50,215 nucleotides of DNA from Nocardia amamiensis (GTDB lineage: Bacteria; Actinomycetota; Actinomycetes; Mycobacteriales; Mycobacteriaceae). The translations under genes were made by a program, and so were the position numbers. Numbering within the stretch: the first letter of the stretch is position 1; every line of letters starts with the position of its first letter. Where the stretch lies: assembly GCF_015477605.1 (NCBI RefSeq), contig NZ_JADLQX010000042.1, positions 1-50,215 of the forward strand. Direction: 5' to 3'. Positions 16,101 to 24,460 of this stretch are shown here, piece after piece. The notes below the pieces were generated by a model. The model saw only the letters and a program-made list of their open reading frames with translations, was not told the origin of the DNA and ran no database searches.

Positions 16101-16648
16101 CACAGCGAGACGGGCGATTCGCCGGCCCGATACCACCCGGGCAGCGGTCGGCCTGAGACCGAGCGCTCGATGCGCCGCTGCATGCCCGGCGTGAGCGCCT
16201 GGTTCGTGATCATCTCCAGGAACAGCGCGGAGACATTGCCGAAGTCGAAGAAGTCACGCTGCCAGGACCATTGGAAGTCGCCGCCGTAGCGGAACCAGCT
16301 GCCGCCGATGCCCTCGGGCGAGTAGTTGCGCCCGTCCGGGCGTTCGGCCGCGCTGATCTGTTTCCAGAAACCGATGACGCTGCCGGTGCGTTCGTCGACG
16401 ACGAACTCCTGGTACGGGTAGGTCCAGCCCTCCAGCCCGGCCATCTCCTGGCCGAGGGCGAGCTCGCGGATCTCGTCGCGGCCGACAGCCATGAACTCCT
16501 GGGTGGGACCGTAGTTCCACCCGTAGGTGGCGTCCTCGGTGTACATCTGCGCGAGCGGCTTCCAGTCACCCTTTTCCTCGCAGCGCTGATTCTCCACGAT
16601 CCAGCGCTGGATCATTTCGTCGAGTTCGGCGCGTTCGAAACCTGGCAT
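16097..16648 (-). CDS. NTF2-like / SnoaL-fold protein
   Basis: The 183-residue protein carries the nuclear transport factor 2 fold seen in ketosteroid isomerases and SnoaL cyclases: MIQRWIVENQRCEEKGDW, then LAQMYTEDATYGWNYGP, and the strand EFVVDERTGSVIGFWKQ. Start ATG 16648 is followed directly by the conserved domain; longer frames upstream are low complexity. A KSI-like protein (Rv0760c) accompanies cyp51 in M. tuberculosis, so a similar association is seen here though the genes are on opposite strands. The gene is coupled by GTGA to the 427-residue protein. Its promoter region contains the same 22-bp site found upstream of cyp51. Catalysis versus ligand binding cannot be decided from the sequence. 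Confidence 0.82.
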   Translation of the reverse strand: MPGFERAELDEMIQRWIVENQRCEEKGDWKPLAQMYTEDATYGWNYGPTQEFMAVGRDEIRELALGQEMAGLEGWTYPYQEFVVDERTGSVIGFWKQISAAERPDGRNYSPEGIGGSWFRYGGDFQWSWQRDFFDFGNVSALFLEMITNQALTPGMQRRIERSVSGRPLPGWYRAGESPVSLW

Positions 16649-16751
16649 CAGTCGAACCTTTCGGGCCGGGGCGGTCTCGCCGTCGCCGGCGATCGACAAG
16701 CCTTGGTGCGGGCCGTGATCACCGGGGTGACGCTCCCGAGAGACACCTAGC

Positions 16752-16773
16752 TGGACATGTGTCTGGACGGTAC
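16752..16773. promoter_or_regulatory. Shared 22-bp operator candidate, copy B (NTF2 operon promoter)
   Basis: TGGACATGTGTCTGGACGG plus TAC, when reverse-complemented, matches the cyp51 upstream site 13193-13214 at 20 of 22 bases. It lies about 105 bases upstream of the NTF2-like start and carries the near-palindrome GACATGTGTC. One regulator probably controls both units. Confidence 0.58.
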
Positions 16774-16971
16774 CATCGTCCGTTTTGCCGGACAATCCCC
16801 GAACAGCCGATCATCTGCCACATCGCGCGCCGCCGCGGACCGGCGGCGCCCGGCGCGTCGCGACGGGTCGGCAACCGCGCTCGCCCATGATGTTCAGCGT
16901 TCATCGGCGCGGTGGCGCCGCCCGGCGCCGTGCGCCGCAATCGATCGACTCGACCGAGGATGGGAGAGCGT

Positions 16972-17355
16972 GTGGGGAAAATGGGTAGGCGGAAGCGGTC
17001 CAGGCTGATCACCAGCGGGATCCTGCGCGAAAAGCAGCAAGCGAGAGAACCCGGTGATCCGGCGAAACTCACGCCGGAACTCGCGGACGTCGCCGAGGTC
17101 GTCGCCGCGCGGGACCTCGACGCTCTCGCGACGCGCGTGCGTGCGCGGCGCCGCGAGATGAAGTGGACCCAGGCGGACGTGGCGGGCAACGGCGGCCCGG
17201 CGGCCAAAGTGGTCAGCGAGATCGAGCGGTCCCGCAATCCGCAGCCCAGCGCCGAGGTGCTGGACAAACTGGACGCAGGGCTCGGCTGGCCGCCGGGCAC
17301 CAGTGCGACGATCCTGCACGACGGCGTGGCGGGCGAACTGGCCGCGGCACACTGA
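16972..17355 (+). CDS. Small XRE-like helix-turn-helix protein
   Basis: The 127-residue protein starts at GTG 16972 behind GGGAGA; ATG 16960 and 16981 are in frame but have poor spacing. The N-terminus is strongly basic (GRRKRSRLITSGILREKQ). The C-terminal half has the outline of an XRE-type HTH: RVRARRREMKWTQADVAG, then VVSEIERSRNPQPSAEVLDK and GLGWPPGTSATIL. The pattern ALATRVRARRREM..TQADV..EIERSR resembles small DNA-binding proteins common in Nocardia and Rhodococcus. The target is unknown. A strong hairpin follows the stop. Confidence 0.72.
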   Translation: MGKMGRRKRSRLITSGILREKQQAREPGDPAKLTPELADVAEVVAARDLDALATRVRARRREMKWTQADVAGNGGPAAKVVSEIERSRNPQPSAEVLDKLDAGLGWPPGTSATILHDGVAGELAAAH

Positions 17356-17371
17356 TCAGCGGTTCGAAACT

Positions 17372-17408
17372 CGGCCGGTCGGAGCGTCTTTCGCGCTCCG
17401 ACCGGCCG
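17372..17408. terminator. Strong bidirectional terminator hairpin
   Basis: CGGCCGGTCGGAGCG (17372-17386) and CGCTCCGACCGGCCG (17394-17408) form a perfect 15-bp stem with the 7-base loop TCTTTCG. It lies between the HTH gene ending at 17355 and the convergent gene ending at 17496. Confidence 0.85.
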
Positions 17409-17495
17409 CGCCGTAATGCTGCTCCACGACCCCCCGGCGACTGCTCTCGCGCACCGGAATGCGCGAGCCGGGCCGCGTGGGACGCAGAATCGCCG

Positions 17496-18008
17496 CTACA
17501 GCGGCGCGGTTGTCGTGTTCGAGCGTCCGACCCGTTCGTCGTTGATCAAGTGGTAGGCGCGCCCCAAGTCGTCCAGCACCCGCTCCCATCGAAGCTCCGC
17601 CTCGTAGCCGCGCGGGTTGTGGCTGAGCAGCAGCAGGGCCTCGGCCGCGTCCGTCGAACGCGCGGCGGCGTCCAGCAGCACCGGAACCGGCTCCACGGTG
17701 CTGCCCGCCGCCAGTGCGCCGATGCGGTCGTGCAGCCAGTGCGCGTCGAAACGCGCCTGTTCCGTGGGATTCTCGCCGTCCACCGGACGGGTGCTCACCG
17801 CGGCGGCGCGGGCGGCCTCCTCCTCGTCCATGGTCGTGGTGACGACCTGCCGCAGTTCGCTGCTCGCGACGCGGTGTAGCAAACCGACCAAAAGGACACG
17901 CTCCGCGTTCGGACCGCGCAGACCGGTGTCTCCCAGCCGCGCGCCCACTTCGTCCGGGTTGATCCGGAGAATCGACAGAACCGCTCGTAACTGCGCAATC
18001 GTTACCAC
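17496..18008 (-). CDS. Hypothetical helical protein
   Basis: The 170-residue protein starts at GTG 18008 behind GAGGAGGGG with good spacing. It is predicted to be soluble and almost entirely helical, with an N-terminal MVTIAQLRAVLSILRINPDE segment, an acidic Ala-rich centre (TTTMDEEEAARAAAV) and a C-terminal LRWERVLDDLGRAYHLINDE. I recognise no family. Its frame is chosen over the longer overlapping minus frame 17356-18069 because the latter is Arg/Gly-rich and has no ribosome-binding site. Confidence 0.66.
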   Translation of the reverse strand: MVTIAQLRAVLSILRINPDEVGARLGDTGLRGPNAERVLLVGLLHRVASSELRQVVTTTMDEEEAARAAAVSTRPVDGENPTEQARFDAHWLHDRIGALAAGSTVEPVPVLLDAAARSTDAAEALLLLSHNPRGYEAELRWERVLDDLGRAYHLINDERVGRSNTTTAPL

Positions 18009-18301
18009 TTCGTCCGCCCCTCCTCGTCGTTGCGGGCCCCACCATCACATCTGGACGACAGCCTGCCAAACCCGCCGCAGGTTAACTATCCGGTAGCGAT
18101 CTTTTGATCCGGCGTGTCTCCGATCACGTCTCTGACCACAGCCCGGTCCGGGTTCAGGCGACACCGGACCGTCCCGCGATTATCGTCCTCTGGCCGGCTC
18201 TGCGGTCCAGGTCACCGTGATCCGCAGGATAACCGGCGAGAGAGTTGGGTACTCCATCCACTATGAGAGCGATACCGGCGCGGGTCACTGGGGACGCGAC
18301 C

Positions 18302-18913
18302 ATGCCCGCAGTGCGCGATTCCGAGCACGGCGGTGCGATCGCGAACACGAAATGGCGTCGCATCAGGGAGGTGATCGCCACTCGCACCGTCGCCGACGCC
18401 ACGCGGGAAGTGTCGATCGAGGTCGGCAAACCACAGATGGCGCCGGGAGACACCGGCGTGGTGTGCGGATTCCGCATCCAGGGCATCGGTGAGCGCTGGG
18501 CGCACGGGGCCGATTCCATCGCGGCGCTGTACCGCGCGTTTCAGGAGATCGCCGACGAGCTGCGACAGGCCAACGATCGGGGCGCGCACTTCGACGTGAC
18601 CGAGCCGTCCGATCCGAGATTCCCTGCCACCCCGGCCCGCCCGTCGCGCGCCGCCGCGACGGCCGCGCACGAACCGCAGGCCCTCATCGCCGCGCGCACG
18701 CTGCGCGATGCCGACAGCTCGCTCTCGATCATCATCGGCAGGCCCTACCTGGCGGCCGACCGGCGTAACCATCTGTGCCGGTTCCACATCAGCGAGCAGG
18801 GCGCCTCGGTGGCCAGCGGCGTGGACGAAATCCAGGCACTGTACAGCGCGATCCACTTGATCAGCGAGCGCCTCGAGCTGCCCGCCGATTGGCCGGTGAG
18901 CCGCTTGTCCTGA
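18302..18913 (+). CDS. Hypothetical protein with a tandem-duplicated domain (DUF6968-like)
   Basis: The 203-residue protein starts at ATG 18302 behind CTGGGGACG; ATG 18263 and GTG 18245 are in-frame alternatives. It contains two related units of about 75 residues. Unit one has VSIEVGKPQMAPGDTGVVC, then FRIQGIGERWAHGADSIAAL and YRAFQEIADEL; unit two has LSIIIGRPYLAADRRNHLC, FHISEQGASVASGVDEIQAL and YSAIHLISERL. The pattern of a short strand, GxP, a Cys strand and an amphipathic helix repeats in order, showing an internal duplication joined by a Pro/Ala-rich linker. It resembles what I know as DUF6968, a small actinobacterial domain of unknown function. Confidence 0.74.
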   Translation: MPAVRDSEHGGAIANTKWRRIREVIATRTVADATREVSIEVGKPQMAPGDTGVVCGFRIQGIGERWAHGADSIAALYRAFQEIADELRQANDRGAHFDVTEPSDPRFPATPARPSRAAATAAHEPQALIAARTLRDADSSLSIIIGRPYLAADRRNHLCRFHISEQGASVASGVDEIQALYSAIHLISERLELPADWPVSRLS

Positions 18914-19107
18914 GGCTCGCGCGGATCAATCACGGAAAACCGCCCAGCCGGTCCGGATTCGGCATCGAATCATCGGTTGGTGGATTGTCGTTCGACCGGC
19001 GCAGTTCCCCTCCGGCGCCATGAGCACCTGCGGCACGCCGTCGCCGACACTCCCCGTGCCGAACCGGACCGTGGCGACGCCGCGGCGACGCCAGGAGGGA
19101 ACTGCCC

Positions 19108-20472
19108 ATGGAATTCATCTCGCCGCTGGACGCCTTGTTCCTCATCGCGGAATCACGCGAGCACCCGATGCACGTCGGCACACTGCAGATCTTCGATCCG
19201 ATGGACAGCACGGGACCGGAGTTCGCCCGGCGCGCGTACGCGACGCTGGCGGCCGAGGAGAACTTCCATCCCACCTTCCGCAAGCGCCCGGCGCGGCTGT
19301 TCGGTACACCGCAGCTGGCATGGGCGGTGGAGCGCACCATCGAACTCGACTACCACCTGCAGCGGTGGGCGTTACCCGACACCGGTGGCCAGGACCCGCT
19401 GGTGGAGATGACCGCCGGACTGCACAGCACCCTGCTGGACCGCCACCGGCCGCTGTGGGAATTACATCTGATCGAAGGGCTCGCAGGCGACCGCGTCGCG
19501 ATGTACGCGAAGATGCACCACGCCCTCATGGACGGCGTCGCCGCCCAGCGCCTGCTGCAGCGCACGCTGACCAGCGACCCCGACTCCCGCGAAGCGCCTG
19601 CGCCCTGGCATCTGCCGCCTTCGGACCGACGCCGGGAGAACCCGTCCCGGCCGCGCACGCTCGGTGGGGCGGCGCGGGCGATGTTCGCCGCGGCGGGCTC
19701 GGCACCCGCCGTCTTGCGCCTTGCCCGCACCGCACTGGTGGAGCAGCAATTGACGCTGCCGTTCGCCGCGCCGCGCACTCTGTTCAACGTCCCGATCGGC
19801 GGGGCACGCCGCTGCGCCGTGCGCTCCTGGCCGCTGGATCGCCTCCGCCAGGTCAAGAAGATGACCGGCACGACCCTCAACGACGTGGTGCTGGCCATGG
19901 CCGCGGGAGCGCTGCGCGCCTATCTGATCGCCCATCACGCCCTGCCGGACAAACCGCTGGTCGCGATGGTGCCGGTCTCGCTGCGCCCGGAGTCCGACGA
20001 CGGCCACACCGGCGGCAACGCGGTGGCGGCGCTGCTGTGCGGTCTCGCCACCGATCTGGCCGATCCGGCGCGGCGGCTCGCGGCGATCAGCTCGTCGATG
20101 CGCCGCAGCAAAGAGATCTATCGCGAGCTGTCCCCCGTGCAGGCGGTCTCGCTGTCGGCGCTGACGCTGAGCCCGCTCGCGCTGGCCCTGCTCGTTCCCG
20201 CCACGACCGCGCTGACCAACCCGCCGTTCAACATCGTCATCTCCAACGTTCCCGGGCCGCGCGAACCCCGGTACTGGAACGGCGCCCGCCTCGATGCCGG
20301 CTACCCGCTGTCCATCCCGCTCGACGGCCAGGCGGTGAACATCACGCTCACCAGTAACGCCGACAGCCTCGACATCGGCATCGTCGCCTGCCGCCGCAGC
20401 GTGCCGGACGTGGCCACGCTGCTCGACCACCTCGAGACGGCGCTGTCCGCTCTGGAAGACACCGTCTACTGA
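19108..20472 (+). CDS. Wax ester synthase / diacylglycerol acyltransferase (WS/DGAT)
   Basis: The 454-residue enzyme transfers acyl groups from acyl-CoA to diacylglycerol or long-chain alcohols, making triacylglycerol or wax esters for storage. The catalytic HHxxxDG motif is HHALMDG at residues 137-143. Other family blocks are PLDALFLIAESREHPMHVG at the N-terminus, the central PLWELHLIEGLAGDRVA, and the C-terminal NPPFNIVISNVPGPREPRYW region. Length is normal. The ATG has CCAGGAGGG seven bases upstream. It converges on an acyl-CoA ligase fusion gene that could supply acyl-CoA. Nocardia species usually have many such paralogues, so the individual role is not fixed. Confidence 0.94.
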   Translation: MEFISPLDALFLIAESREHPMHVGTLQIFDPMDSTGPEFARRAYATLAAEENFHPTFRKRPARLFGTPQLAWAVERTIELDYHLQRWALPDTGGQDPLVEMTAGLHSTLLDRHRPLWELHLIEGLAGDRVAMYAKMHHALMDGVAAQRLLQRTLTSDPDSREAPAPWHLPPSDRRRENPSRPRTLGGAARAMFAAAGSAPAVLRLARTALVEQQLTLPFAAPRTLFNVPIGGARRCAVRSWPLDRLRQVKKMTGTTLNDVVLAMAAGALRAYLIAHHALPDKPLVAMVPVSLRPESDDGHTGGNAVAALLCGLATDLADPARRLAAISSSMRRSKEIYRELSPVQAVSLSALTLSPLALALLVPATTALTNPPFNIVISNVPGPREPRYWNGARLDAGYPLSIPLDGQAVNITLTSNADSLDIGIVACRRSVPDVATLLDHLETALSALEDTVY

Positions 20473-20541
20473 CTGCCAGGCGCGCCACGGTCGGCCGAGG
20501 GCCCGCCCGCCGCTCGACTCACCGGCTGCCCTTTTCCGCGT

Positions 20542-22740
20542 TCAGGTAGAGCCTGCCGTGCCGAGCCCGTTGATCGAGGGCGGCAGCTGCTGTGGCGTCG
20601 CGCCGGGACGGGCCAGCAGGCGCTTGAGGATCTTGCCGGTGTCGCCGCGCGGGAGTGCGGCGAGGAACGTGACTTCACGTGGCACGGAGAAGCGGCTCAA
20701 GCGATTTCGGATATAGGTGCGAACCATGTCGGAATCGAGCCCGGCTCCCTCCCGTTTGACCACGAAAGCCACCAGCCGCTGGCCGAATTCGTGGTCCGGC
20801 ACCCCGACCACCGCGACGTCGCTGACCTGCGGCAGGTGCGCGAGCGCCTCTTCCACCGGGCGCGGGAAGACGTTCTCGCCGCCGGAGATGATCATTTCGT
20901 CGTCGCGGCCCGCGATGAACAACCGTCCCGTGGCGTCGAGGTAGCCGAGATCGCCGGTGTCGAGCATGCCGTGCGCCTCGTCCGGCGGCGCCGCGTTGAC
21001 GTAGCCGTCGAACAGCATGTGGTTGCCGACGAAGATGTGCCCGGTGGCGCCGATCGGCAACCTGCGGTGGTCCGGCCCGAGCACGGCGATCTTGGTGCCC
21101 AGTGGCGGGCGGCCCGCCGTGGTCGGCGAGGTGTGCAGATCCTCCGGGGTGGCGACGGTCGCCCAGGAGACCTCGGTGGAGCCGTAGACGTTGTACAGGA
21201 CATCGCCGTAGGCGTCCATGAATCGCTCGACGGTCGCACCCGCGAGCGGTGCGCCGCAGCTGATCACGTGGCGCAGGCTGGAGGTGTCATATCGTGCGCG
21301 CACGTGCGCGGGCAGATCGAGGATGCGCTGCACCATCGTCGGCACCACGATCATCGTGTTGACCTGGTGTTCGGCGATGCGGCGCAGGCAGTCCTCCGCG
21401 TCGAACCGTTCCGCGAGCACCACGGTCGCGCGCAACGCGGTGCTCAGTTGCAGCCCGGCCAGCCCCCAGGTGTGAAACAGCGGAGCCGGAATCAGCATGG
21501 TCTCGTTCATCTGCATCGGGATGCGCGACAGCAGCGCCGCGATGGACCCGAAGCCCTTCGGATGCGGCCTGCGCGCGCCCTTCGGCGTTCCGCTGGTCCC
21601 GGAGGTGAGCACGATCAGCCGTCCGGGCTGCGCCGGTGTGCGAAAAGTGCGGTGGCCCTGCGCCACCAGATCGTTCACGGTGACCCGGTCGGACGCCGGG
21701 GGCCGCTCGTCGGTGTTGTAGCGCGGGATGTCGGCGTGCAGGTATTGCACCAACTGTTCGAGGTCACCGTCGACGAACAGCGCCGACAGCCGGTCGCGCT
21801 GCACGATCTCCTCGATGGTGCGACCGGCCAGCCCCGAGTTGAGCAGTGCCACGTCCACGCCGAGTTTGCCTGCGGCGACCATGCATTCGACCATGCCGGC
21901 GTGGTTGCGCGAGAGCAGTCCGATGGCGTCGCCCGGCCCGAGCTCGACTGCGGCCATCGCCGCGGCGAGCGCGTTGGTCCGCTGATGCATGTCGGCGAAG
22001 GACCGGCTGCCGCGGTCGTCGATGATCGCGGTCCGTTCCGGATCGAACGCCGCGCCCGCCGCGTACCCACCGGCCAGGTTGAACCCCCACTTCGCCAGCG
22101 AGCGCAACTGTTTGATGCTGCGATCCAGACGAGCGGGCAGCACTACGACGCCGGAGGCCACCATCTGCCGTGCGACGCCGGCGTTCCGCCGGATCGGCGA
22201 GTCCTCCCCGTTGACGATCAGCGACGTCCGCGCGCCCTTGGCGACATCGGCCACCCGGCGCAGTCCGCTCTTGGTCCAGTCCGCGATCGCCACGTTGGAC
22301 AACTCCGCGACGCGCGGGTGCACCCGGCTCGGCGCGAAGTAGGTGACCGTGACCTTGGTGCGCTCCTCGTCGCCGTGCAGGCGCACCGACGCGAAGCTGC
22401 CCAGTGCCGCGTACTGCATCTCGAAGCTCTCGTACCAGCGACCCACGCTCAGCCGGATCTGATGCGTGCGGATACCGGTCTCGTGGGTGCCGACACGCAT
22501 CTGCCACACGACATTGCCGTCGGCCGATTGGATCTGCTCACACGCGCCGATACCGGGGAACATGCGCGGATACGTCTGCGGTTCGAGCAGCAGATCCCAG
22601 ATGGCTTTGCGGGCGATCGCGAACTCGGCGACTACATCGATGACATCGGTAACCAACTTGGCGCACTTCTCGTCGGCCGGTTCGAAAAACTTCGGGTTGG
22701 CGGGTAGCTCCTTTGTAACGTCAGTCACACGAGAGGTCAA
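20542..22740 (-). CDS. SRPBCC domain fused to an acyl-CoA synthetase (FadD-like)
   Basis: This 732-residue protein joins two folds. Residues 25-165 look like an SRPBCC lipid-binding domain (FAIARKAIWDLLLEPQTYPR, VVWQMRVGTHETGIRT, SFASVRLHGDEERTKVTVTY). Residues 230-725 form an AMP-dependent ligase with the P-loop LTSGTSGTPKGARRP near 378, YGSTEVSWAT near 521, GDLGYLDATGR near 596, the hinge ISGGENVFPRPVEE and the catalytic Lys in GDTGKILKR near 701. The ligase would activate fatty or related acids to CoA thioesters, and the SRPBCC part might present or sense the lipid. The start is TTG 22740 or GTG 22728. It converges on the WS/DGAT gene with 69 bases between. Confidence 0.88.
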   Translation of the reverse strand: MTSRVTDVTKELPANPKFFEPADEKCAKLVTDVIDVVAEFAIARKAIWDLLLEPQTYPRMFPGIGACEQIQSADGNVVWQMRVGTHETGIRTHQIRLSVGRWYESFEMQYAALGSFASVRLHGDEERTKVTVTYFAPSRVHPRVAELSNVAIADWTKSGLRRVADVAKGARTSLIVNGEDSPIRRNAGVARQMVASGVVVLPARLDRSIKQLRSLAKWGFNLAGGYAAGAAFDPERTAIIDDRGSRSFADMHQRTNALAAAMAAVELGPGDAIGLLSRNHAGMVECMVAAGKLGVDVALLNSGLAGRTIEEIVQRDRLSALFVDGDLEQLVQYLHADIPRYNTDERPPASDRVTVNDLVAQGHRTFRTPAQPGRLIVLTSGTSGTPKGARRPHPKGFGSIAALLSRIPMQMNETMLIPAPLFHTWGLAGLQLSTALRATVVLAERFDAEDCLRRIAEHQVNTMIVVPTMVQRILDLPAHVRARYDTSSLRHVISCGAPLAGATVERFMDAYGDVLYNVYGSTEVSWATVATPEDLHTSPTTAGRPPLGTKIAVLGPDHRRLPIGATGHIFVGNHMLFDGYVNAAPPDEAHGMLDTGDLGYLDATGRLFIAGRDDEMIISGGENVFPRPVEEALAHLPQVSDVAVVGVPDHEFGQRLVAFVVKREGAGLDSDMVRTYIRNRLSRFSVPREVTFLAALPRGDTGKILKRLLARPGATPQQLPPSINGLGTAGST

Positions 22741-22949
22741 GTATCTCGGGCATTATCGCTACTACCAGCAAAACGCACGAAAACTCCTGTGATTGCCAGG
22801 CATTCACCTGCTCCTGGGACCGTACCCAATCCAGTGGGGCGGCGGCTGTGAATTCGCCCAATGATCGCCGGAATCCAGGTGCCCCCGGACCGGCGCTCCT
22901 AACGTCGCAGGCGCCTGCTCGGCAGGACAATACGCTGGCTGGAGAGGTG

Positions 22950-23183
22950 ATGGACCACGACCCGACCCGACGACTCGCGCACTCCCGCGCCGAGGAGATC
23001 CTCGATTTCTTCGGCAAATGCCGTGCGTGCGGCTACCCCGCTTACGCGGAGACCACGACGCTGCGCTACGACAACGGCGACATGGAGACCAAGGTGATCG
23101 CCAGCTGCGCGCTGCCGTGCGGCTGGACGGGCGAAGTGTCGTCCACGCCGATGACCGACTCCGGCGCCCGCCCCCGCACGTGA
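22950..23183 (+). CDS. Small Cys-rich protein, possible zinc ribbon
   Basis: The 77-residue protein starts at ATG 22950 behind GGAGAGGTG. Cysteines are arranged as CRAC (CxxC) and, about 30 residues later, CALPC (CxxxC), separated by two probable strands (YAETTTLRYDNGDMETKVIA). This suggests a one-site zinc ribbon. Its stop lies 7 bases from the convergent sigF stop, with no room for a terminator. Function unknown. Confidence 0.66.
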   Translation: MDHDPTRRLAHSRAEEILDFFGKCRACGYPAYAETTTLRYDNGDMETKVIASCALPCGWTGEVSSTPMTDSGARPRT

Positions 23184-23190
23184 CCCGAGC

Positions 23191-24030
23191 TCACGCGGCC
23201 CGCGACGCCGCCTCGTCGGTGCCGAGCGCGCGCTCGCGCAGTTCGCCGAGAATCCGGGCCAGGATACGGGACACCTGCATCTGCGAGACGCCCAGCCGTT
23301 CCGCGATCTGGGCCTGGGTCCGGGATTCGAAGAAGCGCAGGATCAGCACTTGGCGGTCGCGCGGCGGCAGCTCGGCGATCAGCGGGCGCACCGCCATCGC
23401 CTGCTCCAGCAGCTGGTAGCACGGTTCCTCGGCGCCGAGGGTGTCCGCGAGCGGTTGCGGCGCCCCCTCGTCGTCGTGGCGAGCGGCGGAGTCCAGCGAG
23501 TTGGTCTGGTAGGCGTTGCCCGCGATGAGGGCCTGGGTGACCTCGCCCAGCTCGACGTCCAGCTCGGCGGCGATCTCCCTGGCCGTCGGCATCCGCCCCA
23601 GGCGGTGCGACAGCGTCTCGGTGGCCGGGCCGATGCGCAACTGGATCTCCTTGAGCCGGCGCGGCACCCGCAGCGACCACGTGTTGTCCCGGAAATGCCT
23701 GCGCACCTCGCCCATGATGGTGGGAACCGCGAACCCGAGAAACGAGCTGCCGCGGGTGATGTCGAATCGGTCCACCGCCAGCACCAACCCGACGCGGGCG
23801 ATCTGGAGCAGGTCGTCGAAGGACTCGCCACGGCCGGCGAACTTGCGTGCGATGTGTTCCGCGAGCGGAAGACACCGCCGCACCACCTCTTCGCGCAGCT
23901 CGGCGTGGTGCGGGTCGGTCTCCTCCACCGCGGCGAGCTTCTCGAACCACGGTTCGATGTTGTCGTAGCTGTCGCCTTGGCGCGTGCGCCCAGCCATGTC
24001 GTTCCGGTCGGTCGTGAACTCACGTGTCAT
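23191..24030 (-). CDS. sigF: SigB/SigF-type stress sigma factor
   Basis: The 279-residue sigma factor has region 2 (LAEHIARKFAGRGESFDDLL, QIARVGLVLAVDRFD, FLGFAVPTIMGEVRRHFRD and the NTWSLRVPRRLKE block), a region 3 segment (LGRMPTAREIAAELDVELGE) and region 4 HTH (LPPRDRQVLILRFFESRTQ, AQIAERLGVSQMQVSRILAR). This is the SigF group, which directs general stress and stationary-phase genes. The ATG at 24030 lies 11 bases inside the upstream anti-sigma gene. The order dps-rsbW-sigF and a sigma-F-like promoter before dps suggest that it activates its own operon and is held by the neighbouring anti-sigma factor. Confidence 0.93.
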   Translation of the reverse strand: MTREFTTDRNDMAGRTRQGDSYDNIEPWFEKLAAVEETDPHHAELREEVVRRCLPLAEHIARKFAGRGESFDDLLQIARVGLVLAVDRFDITRGSSFLGFAVPTIMGEVRRHFRDNTWSLRVPRRLKEIQLRIGPATETLSHRLGRMPTAREIAAELDVELGEVTQALIAGNAYQTNSLDSAARHDDEGAPQPLADTLGAEEPCYQLLEQAMAVRPLIAELPPRDRQVLILRFFESRTQAQIAERLGVSQMQVSRILARILGELRERALGTDEAASRAA

Positions 24031-24460
24031 CAAATGGTCCTCGTTCCCAACTGAATTCGATGACGGTCGGATACCCACGAACATCCGAGTCAAAAGGGTC
24101 ACGGGAAATCGACAGGGAACTGGTGAGCATCCGGACCAGTTCCCAGCTCAGTGGGTCGCCGCCGACCTCGTCCTCGGTCGCGGCCGTCGCATCGACGCGC
24201 ATGCTCACACGATCGGTGCCGTAGGTGAACGCACAACCGAGCATCGAACCGGGTACCGAGCCCGCGACCAGCATCGTGGCGATCTCGTTGATCGCCAACC
24301 GGATGTCCGCGACCGCGCCGAGCGGCAGATCGGCGACCAGGCACACGGTGTCGACCAGCCCGCGGATCAGGGCCAGGTGCCGCTCGGCGGCGGGAATCCG
24401 CACGGCGACCGTGGTGGTCTCGACGGCAGGCGCGCCGAACGCACAGGTGATCACCTTCAT
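24020..24460 (-). CDS. rsbW: Anti-sigma factor, RsbW/UsfX type
   Basis: The 146-residue protein has the GHKL ATPase outline of RsbW-like serine-kinase anti-sigma factors: VAVRIPAAERHLALIRGLVD, then DIRLAINEIATML carrying the N-box (residues E and N on the LAINE helix), and a C-terminal region ISRDPFDSDVRGYPTVIEF. The later G-boxes are weak, as in mycobacterial UsfX. It should bind SigF and keep it inactive. Its ATG overlaps the dps stop (TGATG) and its end overlaps the sigF start by 11 bases, so the three are made in fixed proportion. No anti-anti-sigma gene is visible nearby. Confidence 0.86.
   Translation of the reverse strand: MKVITCAFGAPAVETTTVAVRIPAAERHLALIRGLVDTVCLVADLPLGAVADIRLAINEIATMLVAGSVPGSMLGCAFTYGTDRVSMRVDATAATEDEVGGDPLSWELVRMLTSSLSISRDPFDSDVRGYPTVIEFSWERGPFDDT

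Noticed and set aside
17356..18069. Longer minus-strand frame overlapping the 170-residue hypothetical gene
   Set aside because: Arg/Gly-rich composition and no ribosome-binding site; the 17496-18008 frame has both better composition and a clear GAGGAGGGG.
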